Shown here one piece after another: positions 22,101 to 31,990 of a stretch of DNA of 64,000 nucleotides. The notes under the pieces are model-generated. The model saw nothing but the letters and a program-made list of their open reading frames with translations. It was not told the DNA's origin and ran no database searches. Made by a program: the position numbers and the translations under genes. The stretch comes from Simmondsia chinensis (taxonomy: Eukaryota > Streptophyta > Magnoliopsida > Caryophyllales > Simmondsiaceae): the NCBI GenBank assembly GCA_018398585.1, contig JAGTTD010000010.1:389501-453500 (forward strand). The letters are read 5' to 3'. Each line of letters opens with the position of its first letter. The first letter of the stretch is position 1.

Positions 22101-22121
22101 TGCTGTCATCCAGGAACATGA
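16195..22121 (+). CDS. LEW1/NUS1-type subunit of cis-prenyltransferase
   Basis: Seven coding exons give 250 residues: 16195-16242, 17445-17706, 18199-18257, 19118-19313, 19408-19504, 20302-20384 and 22114-22121. All have GT-AG borders and phases that agree. The protein is the plant NUS1/NgBR-like partner (Arabidopsis LEW1) of the dehydrodolichyl diphosphate synthase at the ER. The partner carries the main catalytic site; this subunit is required for dolichol synthesis and so for protein glycosylation. Residues 17-34 (LGLHLLWYLLHLLVSIWY) form the membrane segment. YLAIVVETDEAW, GVKHVCLYD, DLILVYGPARCHLGFPAWR and MKYGSLVKAIYRFT follow in the family's order. The last exon supplies only GT and the stop, ending QNYGT as I recall for plant relatives. 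Introns are loaded with SINEs. Confidence 0.92.
16679..16925 (-). mobile_element. 5S rRNA-headed SINE, subfamily A
   Basis: Flanked by a perfect 16-bp duplication CCTCCTTTTTACCAAC (16663-16678 and 16926-16941). Read on the minus strand the head is GGTTCATTTATCAGGCACTA then AGGCACCGGATC, close to a full-length 5S start. The A- and C-box regions follow, then GTTGCCAACCCTATAAGG leading into the body, and a GTCTGTTGTTGTTG tail. Antisense in LEW1 intron 1. Confidence 0.92.
17166..17292 (-). mobile_element. SINE body only, without 5S head
   Basis: A perfect 18-bp duplication AAGTAGGGTTGCATCTAT flanks it at 17148-17165 and 17293-17310. The 127-bp insert starts on the minus strand at GGGGTCCTCGGACACAGCCT and ends in 'gttgtcgctgttgtta'. 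No 5S sequence is present, so the body alone was integrated. In LEW1 intron 1. Confidence 0.9.
18045..18148 (+). mobile_element. tRNA-derived SINE-like fragment
   Basis: 'tcttagtctaatagtcaaacaca' (A-box-like) and 'ctagatttgaaccct' (B-box-like) are about 45 bp apart and followed by an A-rich end. It lies in LEW1 intron 2. The direct repeat GCTTTATGTGATT at 17743-17755 and 18150-18162 encloses a larger 394-bp unit, which may be the true insertion. Confidence 0.45.
18281..18516 (+). mobile_element. 5S rRNA-headed SINE, subfamily B, sense in LEW1
   Basis: Head GAGGGTACCAACACGGTGTC then ACCAGATCCCATTAAAACTC; AAGTTAAGCGTGCTTGAGCG and GTAGTACCAGGATGGGTAAC preserve the 5S promoter region. The body ends 'ttgggcatgttgtatgg'. 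It lies in LEW1 intron 3 in the same orientation as the gene, so a 5S-like RNA segment is part of the pre-mRNA. Duplication not resolved. Confidence 0.85.
19606..19839 (-). mobile_element. 5S rRNA-headed SINE, subfamily B
   Basis: A 19-bp duplication with one change (GACATTTTGATATTATAAT at 19587-19605; ..ATTACAAT at 19840-19858). The minus strand reads AAAGAGGGTACCAACACGCA then AACACCGGATCCCATTAGAA, the 5S promoter region, the join at CCTCAGGTTGGGGG and the body. It lies in LEW1 intron 5, within an AT-rich dispersed repeat. Confidence 0.92.
20025..20245. repeat. Half MITE, family 2
   Basis: Repeated lines 'aagggaccattttgaacaaaagaaaag', 'gaggactaatttgaacaaa' end in 'agtgatgtaaataactc'. This is the right half of the family-2 unit; the left half is missing or decayed. 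In LEW1 intron 5. Confidence 0.5.
20418..20575 (-). mobile_element. tRNA-derived SINE with A-tail
   Basis: On the minus strand a 'cttagttagtgacgtctcc' A-box-like block and GGTCGATTCTCGC (B-box-like) are followed, about 90 bp on, by an A-run (the T-run at 20417-20434 on the plus strand). In LEW1 intron 6. No clear duplication. Confidence 0.5.
21222..21312 (-). mobile_element. tRNA-derived SINE head
   Basis: On the minus strand GCACATGGCCTAGTGGTTGG (A-box) and GGGTTCGAATCCCCAC (B-box) are about 45 bp apart. Similarity to a tRNA is limited to the promoter boxes; no cloverleaf with a proper anticodon arm can be drawn, so it is not called a tRNA gene. In LEW1 intron 6. Confidence 0.5.
21373..21486 (+). 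mobile_element. SINE body only, without 5S head
   Basis: A perfect 17-bp duplication TTGTAATATCCATTATG at 21356-21372 and 21487-21503. The insert starts exactly at GTTGGGGGTCCTCGGAAACA and ends ATTATTGTTG. The start is the same as in the other body-only copies. In LEW1 intron 6, sense. Confidence 0.9.
21576..21826 (-). mobile_element. 5S rRNA-headed SINE, subfamily A
   Basis: A perfect 18-bp duplication TTGTAATGAGGTTCATAA at 21558-21575 and 21827-21844. On the minus strand the 5S head is near full length (GGGTTCATTTACCAAACATT..), the 5S end is GTGTTGCCAACCCTATGAGG, and the 3' tail is GTCTGTTGTTATTGT. The clean borders suggest a fairly recent insertion. In LEW1 intron 6. Confidence 0.93.
21899..22012 (+). 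mobile_element. SINE body fragment
   Basis: Recognisable from 'tagggtagcatcctcaaaggg' through 'ccgaccctgctctagtaggagctcttaggacactaggtttattgttgg'. Lacks the first bases of the body and any 5S. In LEW1 intron 6. Confidence 0.7.
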
Positions 22122-22450
22122 AGATGAAGATTATATTGAATGAAGACTCCTCTTTTTTTTTTTTTTTCCTCCCCCCTAACAAAAAATGAAAAGTAGAGAA
22201 GTATCAAGAAGAGAAGAGTTATGACGTGGGTAAGTACAATCTCATTTATATATATTGGCAGGTATGCTTTTGTATTTATTTATTGAAGTAGTAGTAGTAA
22301 TACTATGTTTTTGCATACGAATTGCTCTACTTTATACAAAGTGGGTGATCATTATCACCCCAGCATTATACTTTTGCATCCTCTTTCTATTTTTTTTTCC
22401 CCTCATTATAGATTACTTGTATTACATCTGCTTGCTCAAAATAAAATAAA
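22122..22450 (+). other. LEW1 3' UTR and downstream AT-rich DNA
   Basis: After the TGA at 22119-22121 the sequence is T-rich with no further exon. A polyadenylation-type AATAAAATAAAATAAAA lies at about 22438-22455 and is a plausible end of the transcript. Confidence 0.4.
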
Positions 22451-22484
22451 ATAAAATTTTATATATATATATATATATATGACT

Positions 22485-22590
22485 CAGGTTGGGGGTCCTC
22501 GAAAACAGCCTCTCTTAAGGGTAGCATCCTAAAGGGGGAAGGCTACGTAGATTCACCCCCTAGACCCTACGTATGTGGGAGCCCTTATAT
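22485..22590 (+). mobile_element. SINE body only, in a TA microsatellite
   Basis: CAGGTTGGGGGTCCTCGAAA through 'gtatgtgggagccctt', bordered on both sides by (TA)n. The 3' end of the body is cut or merged into the microsatellite. Confidence 0.7.
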
Positions 22591-22904
22591 ATATATATAT
22601 ACACACATATACGTATATATATATGATATATTTGTAGTTGAGAATTGGATATTTTTTATTAGTATATGCGGATTTAATTATCGAATTTATCATGTTAATT
22701 CCTAAGTAATCAAAATAATATGCTAGTATTGTGTTGATTATTAAACAGTTTGTGTTTAGTCAATTAATAAAGAACTTATTATATTATTATGAGTGCTTGG
22801 CTATTATTTACAAAATAGGGTTTTTTTTTCCCTATCAAATTATCAGAAATGATAATGGCAAAAATCTTTTCAGCTCAAAAAAATCACCAGAAAATTATTT
22901 TAGA

Positions 22905-23560
22905 TATCTAATATAATATTTTCTAAATATATAAATATGTTAAATGTTAAAAAATATTTAAGAAACTTTTAAGATAATATAAAAATATTTGTTTTTTAAA
23001 AGATATTTTTGTAGTATTTTTATTTTAAGAATATTTTTTAAATATTTTCAAAAAGTTCTTAAAAATTCCTAAACTAGTAATCAATCTATATGAAAATTTT
23101 AAAATATGAAATATATTATTAAATACTAAATCATATATTAGACATTTAAAATATATGTTGTTTTAATTTATAAAATATTTTTAAGAAACTTCTAAAATAT
23201 TTTAAAATTTTCTGAAATATTTTTAAAATTTCTAAAAACATTCATTTTTTAAAAAAATTAAAATGTTTTAAATTATTTTCAGAATATTTTTTAAATAGTT
23301 TCAAAAAAAAATTTTAATTTCTAAACTAAATTTATATAAAAATTTTAAAATATTTATTTTTCTAAAAGATTTTTTTTCTTAAAAATTAAAAATTCACTTT
23401 TTGAATATTTTAAAAAAAGTTTAAAAAATTTCTAAACTCGTAATTTATATAAAAATTTTAAAATATTTCTAAAACATGAAATATATTATTAAATATTAAA
23501 TCACATATTACATATTTAATATATATATTCTTTTAATCTATAACATATTTTTTAAATATA
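22905..23560. repeat. Very AT-rich block with internal direct repeats
   Basis: Almost pure A/T. 'gaaatatattattaaata(c/t)taaatca(t/c)atatta' occurs at about 23108 and again at about 23472, offset near 365 bp. Short 'ttaaaatattt' units recur throughout. It looks like a duplicated AT-rich element rather than random sequence. No gene is seen from 22450 to 24860. Confidence 0.45.
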
Positions 23561-24030
23561 TTATCAATGCTCGAGATAATTAAAAAATATATTACTAAAC
23601 TTCAAGACATCTAACCTAAGATTCCTTAATTGTTTAACTTTTGCTTTTGATTAAAAAGAGAAGTACCAAGCCTCTACTTATTTCTAAAAGCAAAAATACA
23701 ACTTATGCTTTTAATCAAAATCCTTTTTCAATTTAGCCGAACACATTTAAAATTTTAAAAAAATATTGTATTTCAAAAAAAAAAGCAATTCCAAACAGAA
23801 CTAAAGTACCTATTTGACCATGATACTTTGGAGCAAAAAAATAATAAAATGCTTTTATTGGAGGGTTTTTTGGGTGTCTTAGCTTTAAAAGGGAACACAA
23901 AAATAATGCATTTCCTTTAAAAATGGAATTTAAAATATCTAAAACAAAATTCTCTCACTCAACTTTAAAAGACTAATTTTGGAAGAAAATTAATAAACAA
24001 TAGTTTCACAACATAGCTAAACAGGCTCTA

Positions 24031-24155
24031 CAACAACAACAAAAAACCCAGTGCCTGAAGGCCTCCCACTCGGGCAGGGTCTGGGAGGGAAAGGATGTAT
24101 GCAGTCTTACCCCATCAGGGCGAGACCCTGACGGGAGTCTGTTTCCGAGGTCCCC
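24031..24155 (-). mobile_element. SINE body only, without 5S head
   Basis: A 22-bp duplication (one mismatch) containing AGCTAAACAGGCTCTA flanks it at 24009-24030 and 24156-24177. The minus strand starts TTGGGGGACCTCGGAAACAG and ends GGGTTTTTTGTTGTTGTTG. Confidence 0.9.
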
Positions 24156-24862
24156 CAACACAGCTAAACAGGCTCTATATTCTGAAAAAATGAGAACGCC
24201 GACGAGTATTTTCAATATGTATCCATTTGATATCTCTATTGGTAGAGACACTTCATAGATCCACAAAAGGAATTTTTTTACTGATCACCACCTAAATTTT
24301 CTAATTTTTAAAAGTCACCATCTTAATGTTAACATCTGTTACTTTTCGTTGACATGACTTTTGAAAAAAAAAATAATTTTTAAAAATTCCAATTTATGTT
24401 CAAAATAATTTTAAAATATTAAAAAAATATCTTTAAAAATATTTTTTTTTGGAAAAGAATATTTTTAAAAATACCACATCAACAAAAATCAATAGATGTT
24501 AACAATGTTAACATTACGATGTTTAGAAAGTTTAAGTATGACTTTGAAAAATTAGAAAATTTAGATTAATTTTTAAAATCGCACCTTAAATTTAAGTGAT
24601 TTTTAATTTTTTTTTTTTTTAAATAAAAAAACCCTTCACAAAATGTTCACCTTTTTAACTCGGACGTCTAGTACAGTAGAACCTGTCCCTGTGTCTCTAA
24701 TCCTTGTAAGTAACAACAGAGAAATAAGTAACAAAATCTGAAAGAATTCAACTATCTACATAATATAAAAGCAACTAAAAAAAATTTGCAAAAACAGACT
24801 TGCCATTTACTTTCGATGATGATACAGCAAGCGCCAAGCTACGACGCGTATGAATGGTGTTA

Positions 24863-27800
24863 TTATTCGGTTTCTATGATGCCATCGATTAGACCAAACT
24901 CCATTGCCTGCAAAATCAAGAACAGCACCAAGGTTTGATACAGGGCAAATGAATGGAATTCAAAACTGTCCTATGTGACTACTCCATAATCTTAAGCGCG
25001 AATATGAGTTGAGTTGAACTGAGCCAAGCTCGTTGGATTAAAGACTCCACTAGTTAACATTTAGCTCGGGTTAGAATCAGCTTAACGTTCACCGTGCTTG
25101 GAAACTTCAAGTTTGAGCTCAGCCAAGCTATTATTTAGGCTCATTTGAACTCTATCTAACTCATCTGGACTCATTTAAGCTCAAGCCTGACTTATGTAAC
25201 CTAAAAGTTTGTTCAATTAGGCATATTTAGTCTAGTAAATCTTGTCAAGATAAGCTCATCTACACTCACAAGCCTACATGCTCGGGCTTGGCTTGTTAAG
25301 CTAAAAGAGACGGCTCAGCTCAAACTTGAAACATGCGAAGCTTTTTCAAGCTTTATGACAAGTTGGCTGGCAAGCTAGCTCGGCTCGTTTACATAACGTC
25401 TCCAAGTTAAATGAGATGGAATAAGCTTACGAGCTCGGGCTCAGCTTGTTAAGCTTATGAACTAAATTGACACGTTTCAAAGTTTAAGAACTAAATTAAC
25501 ATAACATTCAAAGAACAAGAACTAAATTCACTCCACTTTTTTTTGGGTTTGATGAAATTACCTCAGTAACAGACAAGAAGCGGTCTCTTTCCGTGTACTG
25601 TTGGACCTTCTCAAGTGGTTGCCCAGTAAATGCAACATACATTTTGTCAATTTTCTGCAACATCAGAAAATCTTTTCATCCTCATTGTAGTTTGTACATC
25701 ATCAAGTAAAGTAACGCAAGTTTAAGCTAGCCATTATCATGTAAGATTTACCCTTTTTGCAGAAACAAGACCCAAAACCCGAAAAAAACTAGTAAACCTA
25801 TGCATCGAGAACGTCTTTAATCATAGTAAAATGACAAGAATAAGGTTCCTATCTTGATATCCATCTTGTTACTATTATTTTTTTTCGCAATTACATAACA
25901 ATAACTACAAATATGGATTATACTCAATTTGTTTTGAAGGAAAACTTTTTCCATCTCAATTCTACTGTTTTTTTACAAAACTATATATCAACAATCACAA
26001 ATAAGGAAAATGTTTTCATAAATTGAGGGAAAATTAACTTCCCCTCAATGAAAGGGAAAAAAATTTTCCTTCATAGAGTTATATGTTATGACCAAGCATG
26101 AACCTTATACAAATCGAAGAATGAAATTATTATATTTAGCTAGAAAGCCAAATATAAGAAACAAAACTCTTTTTAAATTGAAATATTTTGTGGAAAAAAA
26201 AAAATCTATACAAAGAAAATGTTGTGGAAAAAAAAAACCTATGTAAAGAAAGTGTTTTCCGTTAAAATAGACAGAGCATGCCACAAATATTCTATTGGCT
26301 TTTCACCTTAGTAATGTGCAACACTCCTAAGTCAACATATAAACAAAGGAGACGAAATCAAAAACTAACTGATTCTTGTCACCCTTGTGCAGCTGAGCCC
26401 CCACCTCGTGGGGAAAGGCACGTTTGATATTTTTTATCTACAAACTTGCCTAAAACTAATATTCGTGTTTCAAAATGATACAAAATATCCAAAATAAAAC
26501 TAATATTCCGGTTTCAAGTTCTTTTTCCCTAGTTAGAGTAAAAATTAAAATGGGAAACTTAAACAAGAAAAAGAAACGTTTTCAAGCCCTTGAGTTTTAT
26601 TTTCTCAAAAACTAAAAAATGCAAACAGAAAATGATATCAAACAGGACCAAAAAGAATGGAGCATAGGGGAAGCAGTACTGACATGGCGAGATTGCACTG
26701 CTTCATTCACTTGTCGCCTGACATCCTCGACATGACCCTGCAAGCCAAGCATATATAGTCACTCACGGCAAATAGGTAAAACTAATGGCCTCGGAAAAAT
26801 CAAACTCTCTCAGTGAAGAAATTTTTAAGTAAGATATAACATATGCTTAATCAACCGCATACAAGCCATCAACGTCGAAGGCTGTAACAGACAGCCACAC
26901 TAGCATCCATTTTCTGCCAGATACTCCTCAAATACAAGCATAGAACCAAATTGTCGTGGGACTTCTACCTTCACGCAGCATTGCTCCGTCAGGCTTTCGG
27001 CCATTGCGTGGGTAGGATTTCACTTGACTGTCTACGGCTTCTCCAATAAAGCAGAAAGAGCAGAACAAAAAAAAGAATTTTTGCTTTGTAAAGGTTCACA
27101 GTACATAAAAAATTCGGCTAGTGCAACTCCTGTATAAGGAACGAGGTATTGTAATGTAGCGGGGAATCCTATCCTCTTTTTGATTACAAAGATATGAACT
27201 AAATAATTTGTCTTTTACATGATCATTATTTTTGTCGCAAGGTCCCAAATGAATTGGCTTATTTGAAAAAAAGCATTGTTCTTTGGAGGATCTATTCGTG
27301 TCTGCATTTTTTTGGAGGAAACATCAGCTACTTTTTACACTGTGTATTTGTGTAAAAGGAAAAGAATGAACAAATAAATGGCCGAGGCAATAGGCGGATC
27401 TTTCAAGGTACGAAGAGGTGTGAAGATGTTCTTGCTGAGTCGATTATTTCTATTGTTTGGTGTCGTTATAACTTCTTGTTTCAAAACTGAGTAAGGGTCG
27501 TTTTGTTTTGGGTGTTTAGGTTTGTTGCTGTGGGTTTGGTTGAGTGTTTGTTTTCTTGGTTGTGGTTGTTGTTGTTGTTAGTGTAATCTGTTTGGGTTTT
27601 ATATATATCTCAGTTTGCTTGCCGATTGGCAAAAAAAAAAAAACAAATAAACGGCCGTACAATCAGTGAGTTTTATACTCTTTTATAGCTTTTAACATAT
27701 AAATACATATAAATAAGTTGTAGCAAAAATGTGTTGTAGAGATCATTACAAAAGTCACTATGCAATAGCCAATGACGTGCTAGCTCAAAAAATCGTTACA

Positions 27801-30800
27801 TAACAATGTCATGTAACGTGATGACTTTATTTGATTCCATACACAAAAGCATGTAACTATAGAATTTGAAGTCATACCCCGCATGCACTTTGTGGCTGGT
27901 GAATCATAATGCGTGCGTTTGGCATAGCATAGCGCATTCCCTTCTCTCCACCAGCTAGTAGCAGTGCTCCTTGGCTTGCAGCAACTCCAAAGCATACCGT
28001 CCCAACTTTCGGCTTAATCTACATTATTACATGTCCCGTCTATCAGTACAATAGGGTCTATATATTGATGCTATCAATTATACCGCTTTGAGGCACAATG
28101 CACAACAGAATCATTTACAGCTTCCAAAATACTGGTCAAATGTGACGACTACTCAAGAAAAAGGACATAAAGCTACTGTGAGAGAAGCTTACGCCACAAA
28201 TACAAGATGCAGATGTTAGAACTCTACCAATATGTCCTAAAATTTCCCGGACGACTAATCAGACACGCTCAGTTCAGTGCTAAACAATGGATAGATGGAA
28301 ACAAAAGGCTTACTGTCACGTTAGAAAAAGCGAGAACCATATTGAACTGAATGAACATGTGGTTCATATTAATGTACTCTGTATACTTATGTAAATATTA
28401 TAGAATGAAATAAATATTGATAGGATAAGTACTATACAGTAATGTCATGGGAAACCATTTTTGGATGCCTATTTCTCATCTCTGTAAAGAGTTTGCAGCG
28501 TGAAACAGAACATGGATGACATGTGAAAATACAGGCCTTACTTTGGTATTGAATCACACATACGAAAGCAAGCACTGCCGTAAAAAGTAGCTACAGGGAA
28601 TAGCTTACACATTAAAAGTTAGGATCCTTACCCAAGACATGCAATCATATATCGCCAGCACAGAATACGTGCTTCCGCCTGGGCAGTTCAGATAGATCTG
28701 AAAATTTCAGGACATAATCATCAAACTCAATCGGTTGATAGTGACAAATATGGGATTACCATGATTTTGGAACTCAAAAACAGTAAAATTTCACAAAGCC
28801 TTATGCTTGACCCACAGAATTGGGATATAGTCCGATCCCAATGAAAATTACGTGCAATTAGATCCAACATTCATTGGAAAGGCCATTGGCACAACAAATT
28901 CAAATACACTCCTCTTTCCAAGGACACATTGCGTCAAACAAAAGCCCAGGTCGCTCTGATTACCATGTTAAAATACATTGGACCTTAGACCTGACCCATA
29001 GAGTTGGCACATATGAATTCCAAATATAAGCCAAAGTGGGGTTCTATCCTAAAACTAATTGGCATTAGGTGAAGTCACTTACTCGACTCACATGTTGATC
29101 TCTTTTGTCTTACAAATCCTATGTGGAATTCTTACTAGAATCAGATGTGGAGTCCTCAACAAAAACCACCATATAATAAAGGAGTAGGTACAATTGGAAA
29201 CCCACGAAATAAAAGAAAAAATAAAGAAAAGATGGATGCAAAAATGACTGATACCAGTATATCAGAATTTTCATCAATGGTGGCCAAAGTCACAAGCTGG
29301 GATATAACTCGCTGGGCCACCTGAGAATTAATCGGCTGCCCTATAAATATAATGCGATTCCTGAATAGCACAGTAGAAAGGTCCAAAGCTCCGCCTGGTG
29401 CCATCACAGAAGGCATCATTGGTGGATTGCTCGTTTTGGCTTCTATGGGGCCAGAACTGTATATAAAATGAAACGGCAGAGACCATAAGCTACATTTGAA
29501 GCCGGAGAATAGGCAATTTAAGAGCTTGGGAAAAACGTACAGATGTTCTATCCTGCCATAACCTTACCATGGAGGCAAAATATGTAGATCTAACATATGA
29601 ATCAAGTTCAAATTGAGAAGATATTTCCAAGTACAATTTGAGTCTTTGATGACTTATCTGAATGGATGATGTTAGGTACATATCTTTCTTTATTGAAAAA
29701 AGAAATAATATCAAGAGAGAAAAATTGTATAAAGAGCTAAGGATAAGATATCCTCAAAATTACAATCATGCTAATACATAAAGGTCTTCCAATCCCTCTG
29801 TAAATTAGCTAAGGCTACGCCAACAAAGTCCCCTAAGTCTTTGTCCAAAGAGGTCCTTAATAAAACCACCTTTTCCTATAAGAAATTAACTGGCGTATAT
29901 TGGTCTTTAAAAATTCCAGCATTCCTTCTAGCCAAATACATGAAAGACTCGCACTCTTAGCCATGGAGAATAACATTAAGACGTATGTCCTCTTTCCTAC
30001 GCCACATAACTTCATTAGAAGAATACCCTCACATCTCATTTCAACCCGCCAAACTACTTTGATGCATCAATCTACAGTACCTCAACTAAATAGCTATTGT
30101 TACAAGTATCTTATCAATCATGGCAGTTCATATCATCCAAGAGTGTCATCAGATCTTAACGATACTAGAGGATGGCATACCTACACAATAATCAATCATT
30201 GTCACATGTAAGGGAAGTTGGATCATTGTCTATGTATTAGTAACTAACAGTAATCTATGCACTTATGGTCTTATTATATACACCGTGAAGCATCAACCAA
30301 AAATCCTCTAGAATATTATAGAGAAAATGAAGCATAATCATATTGAGAAGAGCAACATACCTTGTACGTGTACTATATAAGCCTGCATTATCAAGCTTTA
30401 GGGGAAACCCTCTACATTGACTGGATGATCCTGAGAGCATCACAATGATCATTAGGTATATGGGTTATGGATCCAGCAAATTCAAAAAACCACTCTTTTG
30501 GCCCTATCTAAACCTTAGCAGTGGTTCACCGTGCAACTGAAACTCTATTCCGTTCCTCATAACACATCCCTTCTATCAGACGAAAATTGAAGACAAAAGG
30601 AAAAGGGTAAGGGAAGCGAGGAGATGGCTAGAGCTATACACCAAAAAACTTGTCAAAGAAGTTCTTTTTCCTAGTAGATAAGCGGGGTTCCAGTGAAGTG
30701 ACTTGAATGTGGAGCCTCAAACTTGATATTAGTTTCACCACCAGACCAAGGCCTCGTTGGGAAAAATTTGTCAAAAAAGTAATACCGAAAATAGATTTTA

Positions 30801-31844
30801 AAAGGGAGTCATTATTGCTAGGGCGATAACGGTTATTGTGAGATGTTAGTTATATGAGCATGCTGAGTAGGGTTCCTGAGCTATCATTATATAGAGGATG
30901 AACGAAAGGAATTACAGCACGATATCCTAGGAAATATTACAAGAGACATTGCATTCCTAATGACAATCATAATCTATCCTAATCTAGATATTATCCTAAT
31001 AGTTCTTACCAGTGTAATAATAGTCATTATCAAGGCAATAATGTGACTTACAGAAAATAACAACAAAATTGCTCTAACAATAACAATAATTAACCTTGCA
31101 GTAATACTGCCCTTAATAGTAGTAATACTGAATGTGGAGCCTCAAACTTATAGTGTTTTCATCACTAGACCGAGGCCTCATTGTGAAGAACATGTCAAAA
31201 CAGTAATACCAAACATAGATTTTAAGGAGTTGTTATCATCGAAGGCAATAATTGTTATTGCCAAGACAATAATTACTACCATTAAAGTAATAATGTGACT
31301 TATAGAAAACAATAGCAACAAAATTATTCTGGCAATTGGTTTTCCGCCGTCTTAACAATAGGAAAAGAACCACAATTAGGTTCCAGAACAAACTAGAACA
31401 TTCCATTACATCAACGCGTTTAGAAATGACAAAACAAGGAATTGAAGCAAAGATAAACCTAATGTAAATTCATATTCCGAACATTCACATTCAGATTAAA
31501 GAATTACAGGTATACGCAACACTCGGAATCCTAATTTACATTCAATTCAACAATATGAACCAATTGACAACTGATACAACGCGAGGCCAAAAGTACCAGT
31601 ATTCGAGGAATCGCTGTGATGATTCGACAGCACGGAGACGACGGATTTGTTCGAGTTCCTGCACAATTTTCTGAAAATGAATTACGAAAAACAGATTTCG
31701 ATCGAAAAATTAAAGTAGCAGCAGAAACTAGAGGTGAATTGAGATGAAGGATTTCCACCGTGGATAAAGAGAGAGAATTGACGAGGTCTTGCTTCGAGAA
31801 GGTATGGAGTAGCTCAATGGCGCTGAGATCGCCGGTGTCGCCAT
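24863..31844 (-). CDS. Chloroplast Clp protease subunit CLPP6
   Basis: Nuclear gene for a serine-type subunit of the stromal Clp protease core. Exons: 31844-31759, 31670-31578, 29456-29255, 28697-28632, 28018-27878, 26737-26684, 25654-25562, 24907-24863. Together they give 259 residues. Ser164 (AASQGA), His189 (MIHQP) and Asp238 (TERDRF) have the spacing of the ClpP catalytic triad, so it is a ClpP and not an inactive Clp[23 protein letters not shown] and the ending [11 protein letters not shown] identify the CLPP6 group. The start [15 protein letters not shown] is a typical transit peptide. One weak point: the frame at the ATG and the frame leading to exon 2 differ. I bridge them with an 88-nt intron (31758-31671, GTGGAA...TTTCAG); a 100-nt version also works. 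Other introns are long and hold LINE and plastid-like DNA. Confidence 0.9.
25005..25460. repeat. GAGCC/AGCTC-rich element in CLPP6 intron 7
   Basis: Dense in 'gagctcg', 'aagctc' and 'ggctcg' phrases ('gagccaagctcgttgg', 'cggctcgtttacataacg'). Same general family as 32270, 44219, 49420 and 58565. Ends are not clear here. Confidence 0.5.
26955..27008 (-). pseudogene. Plastid-type 16S rRNA fragment
   Basis: On the minus strand CGCAATGGCCGAAAGCCTGA, CGGAGCAATGCTGCGTGAAG and GTAGAAGTCCCACG follow one another. They match the conserved chloroplast/cyanobacterial 16S segment just after the universal 338-357 site, with about five differences over 54 bp. The flanks do not continue the match. It is a short nuclear plastid-DNA relic in CLPP6 intron 5. 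Confidence 0.6.
27385..27641 (+). mobile_element. 5'-truncated LINE insertion with ORF2 tail
   Basis: Flanked by AACAAATAAATGGCCG (27369-27384) and AACAAATAAACGGCCG (27642-27657). Ends in TTGGCAAAAAAAAAAAA. The first part can be read as [18 protein letters not shown].. up to a stop, like the C-terminus of an L1 ORF2. The rest is T/G-rich 3' UTR. Antisense in CLPP6 intron 5. Confidence 0.8.
29040..29155. repeat. 'gagttggcacatatga..ggcattaggtg' dispersed repeat
   Basis: The phrases 'gttggcatatatgaggtc', 'catcctaaaaccaattggcattaggtg' and 'gtggagtcctcaaca' recur at 39680-39860 and in part at 46400-46990. In CLPP6 intron 3. Identity unknown. Confidence 0.45.
30708..31345. repeat. Diverged direct duplication in CLPP6 intron 2
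   Basis: 30708-30842 (GAATGTGGAGCCTCAAACTT..) and 31130-31262 begin identically and stay alignable ('accaaggcctcgtt' / 'accgaggcctcatt'; 'aatagattttaa' / 'catagattttaa'). 'aataatgtgacttacagaaaataac' near 31035 matches 'aataatgtgacttatagaaaacaat' near 31293. Offset about 420 bp at first, smaller later, so units were rearranged. Confidence 0.55.
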
Positions 31845-31990
31845 TTTCTTTGCTCTGAGAGAGAGGAGAGAGAGAGAGGTAACCGCTGGGTTGAGCAGTA
31901 GCCAGTGACTATGGGAATTGGGGGAAGTTACTCATCTAAACGCAGCGTATTTCTTCAATATTCAAAGTCGCAATTGCCTTTGAAATTTTG
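31845..31990 (-). promoter_or_regulatory. CLPP6 leader and proximal promoter
   Basis: On the minus strand a long CT-rich run (ACCTCTCTCTCTCTCCTCTC) immediately precedes CAGAGCAAAGAAAATGG. Such pyrimidine runs are usual in plant 5' UTRs; it also resembles a splice acceptor, so a leader intron is possible. No clear TATA box. Confidence 0.4.

Noticed and set aside
31531..31758. 75-residue minus-strand protein, or a second gene with [17 protein letters not shown]
   Set aside because: These are other reading frames over CLPP6 exon 1 and its short intron; they lack an ATG and do not connect in phase to later exons.
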